Shown here piece after piece: positions 1 through 8,447 of a DNA stretch of 64,000 nucleotides. A program made the position numbers and the translations under genes. A model generated the notes under the pieces. That model was given only the letters and a program-made list of their open reading frames with translations. It did no database searches and was not told the origin of the DNA. Positions within the stretch are counted from its first letter, which is position 1; every line of letters starts with the position of its first letter. The DNA is from Vibrio inusitatus (GTDB lineage: Bacteria; Pseudomonadota; Gammaproteobacteria; Enterobacterales; Vibrionaceae), in the NCBI GenBank assembly GCA_024346935.1, contig AP024879.1, positions 1,116,001 to 1,180,000 on the forward strand. Direction: 5' to 3'.

Positions 1-61
1 TGAAACCTGCTTATTGCCTATTTACCCATCGATAGTGGTCTTGTTATGGTGCACACATAAA

Positions 62-75
62 TTGGTATAGTCCAA
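62..75 (+). promoter_or_regulatory. Candidate GntR/HutC-type operator before phnW
   Basis: The 14-base inverted repeat TTGGTATAGTCCAA lies 13 bases before the phnW start. It resembles the TGGTMTAGACCA half-site pair bound by HutC-subfamily GntR regulators, the subfamily that contains PhnF and PhnR. TATAGT at 66-71 could be a -10 element, with TTGTTA at 41-46 as a long-spaced -35, so a bound repressor would cover the promoter. The inverted repeat is seen directly. The regulator is inferred, and its gene is not in this window. Confidence 0.55.
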
Positions 76-88
76 AAGAGATGAGAAC

Positions 89-1195
89 ATGCAAAATGAA
101 TATCTATTGCTGACACCTGGCCCTCTATCAACTTCTGAAACCGTTCGTGAGGCAATGCTTAAAGACTGGTGTACTTGGGATGACGAGTACAATAAAGAGA
201 TCGTTGAGGTCATTCGCCGAAAGTTGGTCACACTAGCAACAAAGAGTGCCGGTTATACCAGCGTATTAATGCAAGGCAGTGGTACAGCCTCTGTTGAAGC
301 AACTATCGGCTCCGCTATCCCTAATGATGGCAAGCTATTAGTGGTAGACAATGGCGCTTATGGCGCGCGAATGGCAGAAATTGCCGACTACCTTAATATT
401 GCCTGTGAAGTATTAGCGCCAGGAGAGACTAGCCAACCCTCAGTTCAAGCGGTTGAGGAGCAGCTTCAACGCGATAGCGACATCACCCACCTTGCGGTTG
501 TTCATTGTGAAACCACAACAGGAATATTGAACCCAATCAATGAGTTAATCACTATTGCTAAGCGCTATAACAAAGTAGTCATTCTTGATGCTATGTCTAG
601 TTTCGGTGGAATCACGATGGATATTGGCGAGATGGGAGTCGACTTTATGATCAGCTCAGCCAATAAGTGTATTCAAGGCGTGCCCGGATTTGGTTTCGTT
701 ATTGCAAAGCAAAGTGAACTGGAGAAATGTAGCGGACAGGCACGCTCGTTAAGCTTAGATCTTTATGCCCAATGGAAGTGCATGCAAGACAATCACGGTA
801 AATGGCGATTCACTTCACCGACTCACACCGTGCGTGCCTTTTATCAAGCATTACTTGAGCTTGAATCCGAAGGAGGCATTGAGGCTCGTGAAGCTCGCTA
901 TACAGAAAACCAGCGAACATTAGTACAAGGTATGCGCTCTCTTGGCTTTACTCCCTTGTTAAATGAGGAACTTCATTCACCCATCATTACCTCATTCTAC
1001 TCACCCACGCATAGTGACTACCAGTTCAAAGAGTTCTATAACCAATTAAAAAATCTTGGCTTTGTTATCTACCCAGGCAAAGTCTCTAATGCCGATTGCT
1101 TTCGTATTGGAAATATAGGTGAAGTCTATCCGTCAGACATCAAACGCTTAATCGGCGCTGTTAAGAAAAGCATGTACTGGGAGATAGTGAAATGA
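89..1195 (+). CDS. phnW: 2-aminoethylphosphonate--pyruvate transaminase
   Basis: A PLP enzyme that moves the amino group of 2-aminoethylphosphonate to pyruvate, giving phosphonoacetaldehyde and alanine in the cytoplasm. The 368-residue length is normal for PhnW. The class V aminotransferase core is visible: LLLTPGPLS at residues 6-14, the PLP-pyridine Asp167 in LDAMSSFGG, and the Schiff-base Lys193 in SSANKCIQGVPG. The ATG at 89 follows GAGATGAG. It overlaps pbfA by four bases (ATGA), and phnX follows, so the three genes form a complete AEP degradation operon. Confidence 0.93.
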   Translation: MQNEYLLLTPGPLSTSETVREAMLKDWCTWDDEYNKEIVEVIRRKLVTLATKSAGYTSVLMQGSGTASVEATIGSAIPNDGKLLVVDNGAYGARMAEIADYLNIACEVLAPGETSQPSVQAVEEQLQRDSDITHLAVVHCETTTGILNPINELITIAKRYNKVVILDAMSSFGGITMDIGEMGVDFMISSANKCIQGVPGFGFVIAKQSELEKCSGQARSLSLDLYAQWKCMQDNHGKWRFTSPTHTVRAFYQALLELESEGGIEAREARYTENQRTLVQGMRSLGFTPLLNEELHSPIITSFYSPTHSDYQFKEFYNQLKNLGFVIYPGKVSNADCFRIGNIGEVYPSDIKRLIGAVKKSMYWEIVK

Positions 1196-2577
1196 CTGAT
1201 ACAGCCACCATGAAACCTACACACTTTCGAAGTGAAGGGGATGTTAACACTACCCCTGCACGTATTTTGTGGAATGAATCTTTACAGCATGATCCCACTC
1301 AGGCCCTTCTAAAACGAGATTCTGAGGTATTTCTACATCAAGCGATGTCGACACCCTGCCTTGATTCATTAGAAAGTGCTGATGGCATCTATCTAGAAGA
1401 CACGCATGGCAAAAGGTATATGGATTTTCACGGTAATAACGTCCACCAGCTTGGCCATGGTCACCCAGCCGTACTTAACGCCATCAGCGAACAATTGACA
1501 AAATTGCCTTTCTCTCCACGTCGCTTTACCAACGAAACCGCCATCACCTGCGCCGAAAAACTGGCACAGATTTGTGGTGGCGAGCTAAATCGAGTTCTGT
1601 TCGCACCCGGCGGCACTTCTGTTGTGGGTATGGCGCTAAAGTTGGCTCGTCACATTACTAGCAATTTCAAAGTGGTATCGCTGTGGGACTCTTTTCATGG
1701 CGCCTCTTTAGACGCTATATCTGTGGGCGGAGAAGCTTGCTTTAGGGAAGGTATGGGCCCGTTGATGTCAGGCGTAGAGCGTATCCCACCTGCGGTATCC
1801 TATCGAGGAGCCTTGCCATCTCAAGATGGTAGCGATGTACATTATGCGGACTATTTAGAATACGTTATTGAAAAAGAAGGTGGCATTGGCGCTTTCATTG
1901 CAGAGGCGGTGCGTAACACAGATGTACAAGTGCCGAGTAAAGCCTATTGGAAGCGGGTGAGAGAAATATGCGACAAGCACAATGTCATGCTCATCATCGA
2001 CGATATTCCTAATGGAATGGGACGCAGCGGCGAATGGTTTACCCACCAAGCCTACGATATTGAACCGGATATTCTGTGTATTGGCAAAGGCCTTGGTGGC
2101 GGTGTAGTGCCAATTGCAGCCATGGTAACAAAAGACAAATACAACACGGCGGCGCAAGTGTCCCTTGGGCACTATACACATGAAAAAAGTCCTATCGGTT
2201 GCGCTGCAGCTCTTGCCACCATGCAAACCATTGAACAAGACAAACTATTGGAAAAAGTACGTCTCGATAGCTTGTATGTTAAAGCCGAACTTGAACGCAT
2301 GAAAGCGCACTATCCAATAATTGGAGATGTTCGAGGTATTGGACTTCTTTGGGGGGTAGAGCTAGTCACAAATCATGTCACTAAAGAGCGGGCATTCGAC
2401 GAAGCCGAAGCCGTTTTATATCAATGTTTGAATGATGGACTGAGCTTTAAGGTCTCTCAAGGCAACGTAATCCAGCTGAGCCCGCCGCTGATTATTTCTC
2501 GTCAAGAACTCTCGAATGCACTTCAAATATTTGAAAGTGCGATTGCTAAAGTATGTAAGGATTTTAACTATGTCTAA
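1192..2577 (+). CDS. pbfA: (R)-1-hydroxy-2-aminoethylphosphonate ammonia-lyase, PbfA type
   Basis: A 461-residue class III aminotransferase-fold PLP protein lying between phnW and phnX. Asp270 in LIIDDIPNGMGRSG and Lys299 in IGKGLGGG are the expected cofactor contacts. Known PbfA enzymes of vibrios in this gene order use the fold as a lyase that converts (R)-1-hydroxy-2-aminoethylphosphonate to phosphonoacetaldehyde and ammonia, which widens the operon to hydroxylated AEP. The assignment rests on fold and position. A plain class III transaminase is the alternative. It overlaps phnW by 4 bases and phnX by 8, consistent with translational coupling. Confidence 0.82.
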   Translation: MTDTATMKPTHFRSEGDVNTTPARILWNESLQHDPTQALLKRDSEVFLHQAMSTPCLDSLESADGIYLEDTHGKRYMDFHGNNVHQLGHGHPAVLNAISEQLTKLPFSPRRFTNETAITCAEKLAQICGGELNRVLFAPGGTSVVGMALKLARHITSNFKVVSLWDSFHGASLDAISVGGEACFREGMGPLMSGVERIPPAVSYRGALPSQDGSDVHYADYLEYVIEKEGGIGAFIAEAVRNTDVQVPSKAYWKRVREICDKHNVMLIIDDIPNGMGRSGEWFTHQAYDIEPDILCIGKGLGGGVVPIAAMVTKDKYNTAAQVSLGHYTHEKSPIGCAAALATMQTIEQDKLLEKVRLDSLYVKAELERMKAHYPIIGDVRGIGLLWGVELVTNHVTKERAFDEAEAVLYQCLNDGLSFKVSQGNVIQLSPPLIISRQELSNALQIFESAIAKVCKDFNYV

Positions 2578-3394
2578 CTCATCTATTTCACCAGTCCAAG
2601 CCGTTATCTTCGATTGGGCTGGCACCATTGTAGATTTTGGTTCATTCGCACCAACCAGCATCTTTGTTGAAGCATTCAAGAAAGAATATGACTTCGACCT
2701 AACCTTAGGAGAAGCCCGTGAGCCGATGGGGCTTGGAAAGTGGGATCATATTCAAGCAGTAGGTCGCCTTCCATCAGTAAACACTCGTTGGATCGAGCGA
2801 TTTGGACAGCCTATGGGCACACAAGATATCGATAAGATCTATCAAACCTTCATGCCATTACAGAAGGCAAAAGTAGCAGACCACGCAGCGCCGATCCCTC
2901 ATGCACTTGATGTTGTTCAAGCGCTTAAGGACAAGAAAATTAAGATTGGCTCATGTTCAGGCTATCCACGACAAGTCATGGATATACTGGTTACTGCAGC
3001 TTCAGATTACGGCTATCAGCCTGATTGCGTTGTGGCAACTGATGATCTTGCGCAAGGTGGTCGTCCGGCACCATTTATGGCACTGAAAAACGTCATTGAA
3101 CTGGGCGTTAGCGACGTTCGCACTTGTATCAAAGTTGATGACGCCGCACCGGGCATTGATGAAGGCCACAATGCAGGTATGTGGACTGTTGGCTTGTTAC
3201 TGTCGGGTAATGAAGCAGGCTTAACACTTCAACAATACCTAGATGCAGATGAAGCAACACTGCAAGCAGGTCGTGACAAAGCCCGCGCTAAGCTAGGAAA
3301 AAGTAAGCCCCACTACTTAATTGATACGATTGCTGATTTCCCTGAGGTTGTCGCCGATATTGAGCGTAGATTGTTGGCAGGCGAAAGACCATAG
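2570..3394 (+). CDS. phnX: Phosphonoacetaldehyde hydrolase (phosphonatase)
   Basis: A HAD-superfamily enzyme that cleaves phosphonoacetaldehyde to acetaldehyde and phosphate. It is the last step for both enzymes upstream. With the start at 2570 (MSNSSISPVQ) it has 274 residues, the usual PhnX size. Asp15 in VIFDWAGT is the HAD nucleophile, and Lys57 in GLGKWDH is the Schiff-base lysine specific to phosphonatases. An in-frame start at 2516 would add 18 residues before the conserved N-terminus and lie well inside pbfA, so 2570 is preferred. A hairpin repeat array begins just after the stop. Confidence 0.93.
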   Translation: MSNSSISPVQAVIFDWAGTIVDFGSFAPTSIFVEAFKKEYDFDLTLGEAREPMGLGKWDHIQAVGRLPSVNTRWIERFGQPMGTQDIDKIYQTFMPLQKAKVADHAAPIPHALDVVQALKDKKIKIGSCSGYPRQVMDILVTAASDYGYQPDCVVATDDLAQGGRPAPFMALKNVIELGVSDVRTCIKVDDAAPGIDEGHNAGMWTVGLLLSGNEAGLTLQQYLDADEATLQAGRDKARAKLGKSKPHYLIDTIADFPEVVADIERRLLAGERP

Positions 3395-3417
3395 GTATAG
3401 GGGCTATTACGCACCTT

Positions 3418-4060
3418 CATTTCCGAGCGTTCTTATCGGGAATCTATTTATATTCTCCAGATGAAAAGGTCCCCGATAAAACACTTCGGGGACGACGAGC
3501 GCAAGAAACAACACATCGGCACAAGTCATTCCCGAACGCTTCTATCGGGAATCTGTATTCTGCAAATCCAAGGAGGTCCCCGATAAACACTTCAGAGACG
3601 ACGAACGTAGCAGACAATACATCGGCACGAGTCATTCCCGAGCGCTTCTATTGGGGATCTGTTTTCTGAAAATCCAAGAAGGTCCCCGATAAAACACTTC
3701 GGGGACGACGAGCGTAGGAAACAATACATCGGCATGAGTCATTCCCGAGCGCTTCTATCGGGAATCTGTGTTCTGCAAGTCCAAGGAGGTCCCCGATAAA
3801 ACACTTCGGGGACGACGAGCGCAGGAAACAACACATCGGCACGAGTCATTCCCGAGCGCTTCTATCGGGAATCTGTGTTCTGCAAGTCCAAGGAGGTCTC
3901 CGATAAAACACTTCGGGGACGACGAGCGTAGGAAACAATACATCGGCACGAGTCATTCCCGAGCGCTTCTATCGGGAATCTATTTTCTGAAAATTCAAGA
4001 AGGTCCCCGATAAAACACTTCGGGAACGACGAGCACAAGAAACAACACATCAGCACGACG
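3418..4060. repeat. Tandem array of six ~107-bp hairpin repeats (array 1)
   Basis: Units begin with CATTYCCGARCG at 3418, 3527, 3633, 3740, 3847 and 3954, with spacings of 109, 106, 107, 107 and 107. Each unit holds two hairpins: TCCCGAGCGCTTCTATCGGGA and TCCCCGATAAAACACTTCGGGGA. The copies are near-identical but carry scattered changes. Overlapping minus-strand reading frames of about 64 codons inside the array come from the repetition and are not genes. The array fills the space between phnX and the ArsR-type gene. Confidence 0.93.
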
Positions 4061-4088
4061 TAAACACTGGCACTTTACGATATGTTTA

Positions 4089-4108
4089 ATTTCCACTAAC
4101 ATGGAAAT
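4089..4108. promoter_or_regulatory. Inverted repeat before the ArsR-type regulator
   Basis: ATTTCCACTAACATGGAAAT is an inverted repeat (ATTTCCA, six-base spacer, TGGAAAT) 17 bases before the start of the ArsR-type gene. Its position fits autoregulation by the encoded repressor. The pairing is visible; the bound protein is inferred. Confidence 0.5.
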
Positions 4109-4125
4109 ATTAACTGGAGATCCCA

Positions 4126-4419
4126 ATGCAATTAGAACACGTCGCAAAAGCCCTGAAAGAACTCGGTCACCCTACTCGTCTCTCAATTTATAAACAGGTA
4201 GTGCGTGCCGGTCATAAAGGGATTCCTGTCGGTGATATTCAGCAGGTGTTGAACATCCCAGGTTCTACTTTGTCACATCATATCTCTAGCCTTTCTTCGG
4301 CAAACCTCATCACCCAGCGCCGTGAAGGGCGCACTCTTTACTGCCTAGCTCAGTACGAAAATCTTAATAGTGTTATCGATTTCCTACAAAACGAATGTTG
4401 CATCGACGAATGTGAGTAA
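4126..4419 (+). CDS. ArsR/SmtB-family metal-responsive transcriptional regulator
   Basis: A 97-residue winged-helix repressor. GHPTRLSIYKQVVRAG leads into a recognition helix region, IPGSTLSHHISSLSSANLI, typical of ArsR/SmtB proteins. The C-terminus ends in a Cys-rich motif, ECCIDECE, which probably senses a thiophilic metal or metalloid. It is followed after 132 bases by a Cys-rich permease, so it most likely represses that gene until the metal is present. The inducing metal cannot be read from the sequence. Confidence 0.85.
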   Translation: MQLEHVAKALKELGHPTRLSIYKQVVRAGHKGIPVGDIQQVLNIPGSTLSHHISSLSSANLITQRREGRTLYCLAQYENLNSVIDFLQNECCIDECE

Positions 4420-4461
4420 ACTTTAACCTGAATACTTTCAATTAGTTATTGTTTTTCACTC

Positions 4462-4489
4462 TTTTATTTCTATATTTATCGAAATAAAA
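4462..4489. promoter_or_regulatory. Inverted repeat between the ArsR-type gene and the permease
   Basis: TTTTATTTC and GAAATAAAA form perfect arms separated by 10 bases. The repeat could be an operator or a weak terminator of the regulator gene. It lies immediately upstream of the strong promoter at 4492-4519. Confidence 0.4.
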
Positions 4490-4491
4490 GC

Positions 4492-4519
4492 TTGACTCAT
4501 TTCGTTACATTTCTATAAT
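4492..4519 (+). promoter_or_regulatory. Strong sigma-70 promoter for the Cys-rich permease
   Basis: TTGACT (4492-4497) and TATAAT (4514-4519) are separated by 16 bases and lie 33 bases before the permease start. The AT-rich near-palindrome TATATTCGAAATATA lies just downstream, covering the likely transcription start, where an ArsR-family repressor would block initiation. Confidence 0.7.
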
Positions 4520-4551
4520 TCCAATATATTCGAAATATAGAGTTTACCATT

Positions 4552-5607
4552 ATGAACAACGAAATAATGACTATGGCGCAAGAAGCCGGTCACATGTTTT
4601 TATTCTTAGCGGCAGAATTAACTGTGCTATTTCTTGCCATCAGCTACTTAGTTGGCGTATTGCAAGAATTTATTACACCGGAGAAGATCCAATCGATCCT
4701 GAGCTCGAAAAACGGCAAAGGGTATTTTGTTGCTGCCCTTCTTGGCTCAATTACTCCTTTCTGCTCATGTTCAACTATCCCATTTTTGAAAGGTTTGTTG
4801 CGCGCTAGAGCTGGCTTTGGACCTATGATGGTGTTCTTGTTTGCAAGTCCGCTACTTAACCCAGTGATCATTGGATTATTTGTAGTGACATTTGGCTGGC
4901 AGGTTGCACTATTCTATTTTGCAATCGCAATGACAGTATCTGTTGTAGCGGGTTATGTACTTGAAAAGTTGGGTTTTGAAAGATACGTTCGCGAAGAAGC
5001 GTATCAAACTGATACTTCAACAAGCTCTTGCGGCACTAGCTGTGATGACACGCCAAAAGCTTCAACTTGTGGTGAATCAAAGCCAGCAACTAGCTGCTGT
5101 GAACCAAAGCCAGTAACAAGCTGTTGCGATTCATCTGAAGAGAAAGTTGAAGTGAAAACTAACTGTGATGGCACGTTAGCAGTAGAAAAAGTAGAGCCAA
5201 GCCGTTGGGTTCGTATTTGGAATTCGACTTGGAAAGATTTTAAGCAAGTACTGCCTTACCTAATGTTAGGTATCTTTATTGGCTCATTTATCTACGGGTT
5301 TATTCCAACAGATTTAATCGCTAAATATGCCGGTGAAAACGTATGGTACGCCATTCCAGTAGCTGCAGTTATCGGTATCCCACTTTACATACGTGCGGAA
5401 GCGGTAATCCCTCTTAGCGCCGCGCTGGTTAAGAAAGGCATGGCACTAGGTTCGGTAATGGCGTTGATCATCGGCTCTGCAGGCGCAAGTTTGACTGAAG
5501 TGATCTTGCTTAAGTCTATCTTCAAGAACCAAATGATTGCGGCATTCTTGACGGTAATCCTAGGCATGGCAATGGGCGCAGGTGTTTTGTATAGCTACCT
5601 ATTTTAA
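4552..5607 (+). CDS. DUF318/ArsP (YraQ)-family permease with Cys-rich loop, probable metal efflux
   Basis: A 351-residue inner-membrane permease. Two blocks of membrane helices flank a soluble loop (about residues 158-215). The signature ITPFCSCSTIPF (Cys71, Cys73) and the mirrored C-terminal motif with LYIRAEAVIPL are typical of DUF318/ArsP permeases. The central loop has repeated Cys pairs (SSCGTSC, STCGES, TSCCEP, TSCCDS). Similar Shewanella-type proteins are named Cu/Zn efflux transporters, and others in the family move organoarsenicals. The paired ArsR-type regulator supports metal or metalloid export. The exact substrate is not known. Confidence 0.8.
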   Translation: MNNEIMTMAQEAGHMFLFLAAELTVLFLAISYLVGVLQEFITPEKIQSILSSKNGKGYFVAALLGSITPFCSCSTIPFLKGLLRARAGFGPMMVFLFASPLLNPVIIGLFVVTFGWQVALFYFAIAMTVSVVAGYVLEKLGFERYVREEAYQTDTSTSSCGTSCDDTPKASTCGESKPATSCCEPKPVTSCCDSSEEKVEVKTNCDGTLAVEKVEPSRWVRIWNSTWKDFKQVLPYLMLGIFIGSFIYGFIPTDLIAKYAGENVWYAIPVAAVIGIPLYIRAEAVIPLSAALVKKGMALGSVMALIIGSAGASLTEVILLKSIFKNQMIAAFLTVILGMAMGAGVLYSYLF

Positions 5608-5638
5608 GCCGGATACGCGTTATCCAATCCACCGCGTC

Positions 5639-5735
5639 ATCCTGATGAAAATCAGGACCTTAGGATGCGCTTAATTTAGATAATCACCCACCAAGATCCT
5701 GGATAGTTGCTGTGCAACTTCCAGGATGACATTTT
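5639..5735. repeat. Two short dispersed hairpin repeats between convergent genes
   Basis: TCCTGATGAAAATCAGGA (5640-5657) is a seven-pair hairpin next to GCGTCA. A second unit at about 5692-5731 has outer arms ATCCTGGA/TCCAGGAT and inner arms GTTGC/GCAAC and ends in GGATGAC. It is the same family as the duplicated element at 20165 and 20318. The pair lies between the convergent permease and helical-repeat genes and may act as a two-way terminator. Confidence 0.75.
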
Positions 5736-5745
5736 AACTTTCGAG

Positions 5746-7338
5746 TTACTTACGACGAGCCTTCTTAGCCGCCTTGCTCTTCTTTCTATCTTTAGCCTTT
5801 TTAACACCCGCCTTACGACCAACATTACCTTCAACGCCAAAGCCCCCTTTTTTAAGTAGCGCTTTTCCTTCTGTAGAGTTCATATAGGTTCGTGCTTGAG
5901 CATCACCTTCATTGGCTGCCTCTTGCAACATCTGACGCAGCGGCATCGGCGTTTTCACTGAACGCATTTCTTTAAACAGATCAATCGAGCGTAATGCAAC
6001 CACTGACTTGATATGTGCAACCTTTGTTGAGTCATCCGTTTGCGCCACTGCTCGGTCAAAAATCTTAATTAAAAACTCTTGATGCCCTTCAGCCTGTCCG
6101 ATCACATCAATCAGTTGAGCTTCCACTTCCAAAGCAATTGGTAAATCCTTATAAGACTCAACCATCAAATCGGCGCTCTCTTGAACGGACACCCTTTTAC
6201 ATACGGCTTTATTATCTGAAATAAACGCCGCATAACCTTTGAAAAAATTCAACGCTGGAGCTTTCTTTGCTTCTGCCTCTATCAAACCGGAGCGCAGTGA
6301 ACGTAGTGCGACTTCATCTTGTGAATCTGCTTCATAGCGTTTAATTTTCTCAAACAAATCTAGGGTTAGAGAGGCTTTATGCTTAGCCTTTAGACCTTGC
6401 TGAATAAACTCTAAATACGTTTCATTATCTAGCTTGTAGGCTACTGAAAGCATAATCGATAAAGCTTCGTGATTGCCCTTCATCGCAGCTTCCGATAGAT
6501 AATCGAATCCTAATCTCGATTCTTCAATATTAGTGAGATATAGACCAAATCCGAGAAATGCCTCTCCTTCTTTGTCGTATTGAAGCGCTTTTTTGTAGAG
6601 ATCTTTGATCTGTTGTGAGGTCTTATCCACTAGATGCTTTTGGGCATAAGCGTTAGCAAGTAGTAACCACGTACTTGTACATCCCTGAAGAATCGCTTTA
6701 TCTGACCAATACTTCACATCGAGTTGCCAGTTAGCGCGCTGTTGTTTACTAGCAAACTCCTTGGAGGAAAGCTTATCTAAAAAATGCTTGGCTATGCTGT
6801 AGCTTGATTGGTAACTACCACTTAAAGCAAAAGCAACTGAATCCGCTAGCTCGAGGGAATGATTCTCTTGCCATTCTGGCATCTGATTGTGATCAATGTT
6901 CAAAACCTTACCCGCCACATACTTGGCTATTTCATGCATCCCTTGCATAAGCTCGCACATACGTGAATGTGACAAGGTAATTTGCGCCACAAAGTGACCA
7001 TGACTTTCGCTGATGTGGACTGATTGATTACCTAAATGACGCAGAGTGTTCATACTTTCAATCACCCAATCATCAACTTTTCCAGAAGCCTCAAGCTGCT
7101 TAATTTTATTAATTAAATCACCTGAAACTGGTGGTTTAAGACCATAAAATCGCCCTAGTTCATGGCATGCGAGCTCAACAAATAAGCGCATTTTTACCAA
7201 ACTGGATTGAGAGTCAGAAGTGGCATACTTTTCAGCTTGTATCGCTTGGATATATAACTCATTTAGTTCGATCTGCAAAAAAGTGTAGTTATCGACTGAC
7301 TGGGTCGTGAATAGTGAAACGTGTTGAGTTTGGGACAT
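5746..7338 (-). CDS. Uncharacterised helical-repeat protein with DUF4145-like N-terminus
   Basis: A 530-residue soluble protein with no signal peptide or membrane segment. Residues about 25-140 (for example LVKMRLFVELACHELGRFYG and STLRHLGNQSVH-like spacing) resemble DUF4145, a domain often found near restriction or defence proteins. The middle is all-helical with Sel1/TPR-like units (LGFDYLSEAAMKGNHEAL). The last 30 residues are strongly basic (GRKAGVKKAKDRKKSKAAKK), which suggests nucleic-acid or ribosome contact. It stands alone between a convergent permease and a divergent exporter. I do not recognise a specific function. Confidence 0.7.
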   Translation of the reverse strand: MSQTQHVSLFTTQSVDNYTFLQIELNELYIQAIQAEKYATSDSQSSLVKMRLFVELACHELGRFYGLKPPVSGDLINKIKQLEASGKVDDWVIESMNTLRHLGNQSVHISESHGHFVAQITLSHSRMCELMQGMHEIAKYVAGKVLNIDHNQMPEWQENHSLELADSVAFALSGSYQSSYSIAKHFLDKLSSKEFASKQQRANWQLDVKYWSDKAILQGCTSTWLLLANAYAQKHLVDKTSQQIKDLYKKALQYDKEGEAFLGFGLYLTNIEESRLGFDYLSEAAMKGNHEALSIMLSVAYKLDNETYLEFIQQGLKAKHKASLTLDLFEKIKRYEADSQDEVALRSLRSGLIEAEAKKAPALNFFKGYAAFISDNKAVCKRVSVQESADLMVESYKDLPIALEVEAQLIDVIGQAEGHQEFLIKIFDRAVAQTDDSTKVAHIKSVVALRSIDLFKEMRSVKTPMPLRQMLQEAANEGDAQARTYMNSTEGKALLKKGGFGVEGNVGRKAGVKKAKDRKKSKAAKKARRK

Positions 7339-7536
7339 TATTTAAGCCTTTTATTTAATTATTTGCGGTAATAATAACCAGATAGGCGACAAATAATGTC
7401 TCGTAACACAGATGTGTATTTTATAAGCAGATCAATATTGGGTTTTACCTAAGGTCTTGAATCATGTTCGGGATTACGGTTGTCATAACGCATTGTGCCT
7501 GTAGGATAGTAAGCTGTTAAATTTCTTCACCCAAGG

Positions 7537-8418
7537 ATGATTGTGAGCTGGATTCTCTTCACTTTTTTGGCGGCCTTTAGTCAAGCATGGCGCAATGCAT
7601 TTCAGAGTCAATTGAGTAAGACTCTCAATGTAGCTGGGGTAACACTGGCACGTTTTCTTTGGGCAAGTCCGCTAGCCCTCATTTATCTTGTAGCGCTTTA
7701 TCAATGGCAACCCACCGATTTACCCACGTTCACTGGTCACTCTTGGTTTTTCTTGATTGGCGCCGCCATCATGCAGATAGTTGCAACTGCGCTTATGGTA
7801 GTCCTATTTAAGCAGAAGAATTTTGCTATTGGTGCTGGGTTAGCTAAGTCTGAAGCCCCTGTTTCCGCCTTTCTAGGGGTGCTGTTCTTCGGCACAAGCT
7901 TGACGTTTCTTGGTTGGATAGGGGTATTAGTCGGCGGTATCGCTGTATTGATACTCAGTTGCCCGCAAGGCTTTCGAAGCATATCTATCAATACCGCGGC
8001 ATTAGGATTGGCCTGCAGCAGTGCCTTTGCTCTTACCTCTCTTTGGGTACGAGAAGCTAGCCTCAGCTTATCATTGCCGTTTCCCCACCGCGCTGCTTGG
8101 GTATTATTTATCGTTATCTTGCTACAAACCATACTGCTGACAAGTTACCTATTGCTGAAAGATAGAGAAACCCTAAAGCAAATGCTTGCCAAGCCAAAAC
8201 TCGTAGTCATGACCAGTGTCGCTAGTTTTGTTGGCTCTTTCGGCTGGTTTAGTGCCATGTCACTGCAAGCCGTGCCTTATGTAAAGACACTGGGACAAGT
8301 GGAGATCTTTTTTACTATGTTGGTTTCATTCTTCTACTTGAAAGAAAGTATCCCAAGAAAGGACATTGTTGCGCTATTACTGGTTGCGGTAGCTGCTGGG
8401 TTGGTGATGTGGCAGTAG
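7537..8418 (+). CDS. EamA/DMT-family transporter
   Basis: A 293-residue protein made of about ten hydrophobic helices in two repeated halves, the arrangement of the drug/metabolite transporter superfamily. The end of the second EamA repeat (VKTLGQVEIFFTMLVSFFYL, KESIPRKDIVALLLVAVA) is typical. These proteins usually export amino acids or other small metabolites. The substrate cannot be inferred here because the gene stands alone, with a repeat array after it. Confidence 0.85.
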   Translation: MIVSWILFTFLAAFSQAWRNAFQSQLSKTLNVAGVTLARFLWASPLALIYLVALYQWQPTDLPTFTGHSWFFLIGAAIMQIVATALMVVLFKQKNFAIGAGLAKSEAPVSAFLGVLFFGTSLTFLGWIGVLVGGIAVLILSCPQGFRSISINTAALGLACSSAFALTSLWVREASLSLSLPFPHRAAWVLFIVILLQTILLTSYLLLKDRETLKQMLAKPKLVVMTSVASFVGSFGWFSAMSLQAVPYVKTLGQVEIFFTMLVSFFYLKESIPRKDIVALLLVAVAAGLVMWQ

Positions 8419-8447
8419 ATTGGACCAGATGTTTATAAAGGCAACCG

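Noticed and set aside
1855..2238. 127-codon frame antisense to pbfA
   Set aside because: It is the complementary shadow of a conserved PLP enzyme gene with no start signal or family resemblance.
3444..4056. Several ~64-codon minus-strand frames and an 81-codon plus-strand frame inside array 1
   Set aside because: They repeat with the 107-bp unit, shift frame from copy to copy, and have no ribosome sites. They are by-products of the hairpin repeats.
3418..4060. Regularly spaced repeats resembling a CRISPR array
   Set aside because: The units are ~107 bp with conserved, not unique, intervening sequence, and no cas genes are present. The same applies to the arrays at 8448 and 26270.
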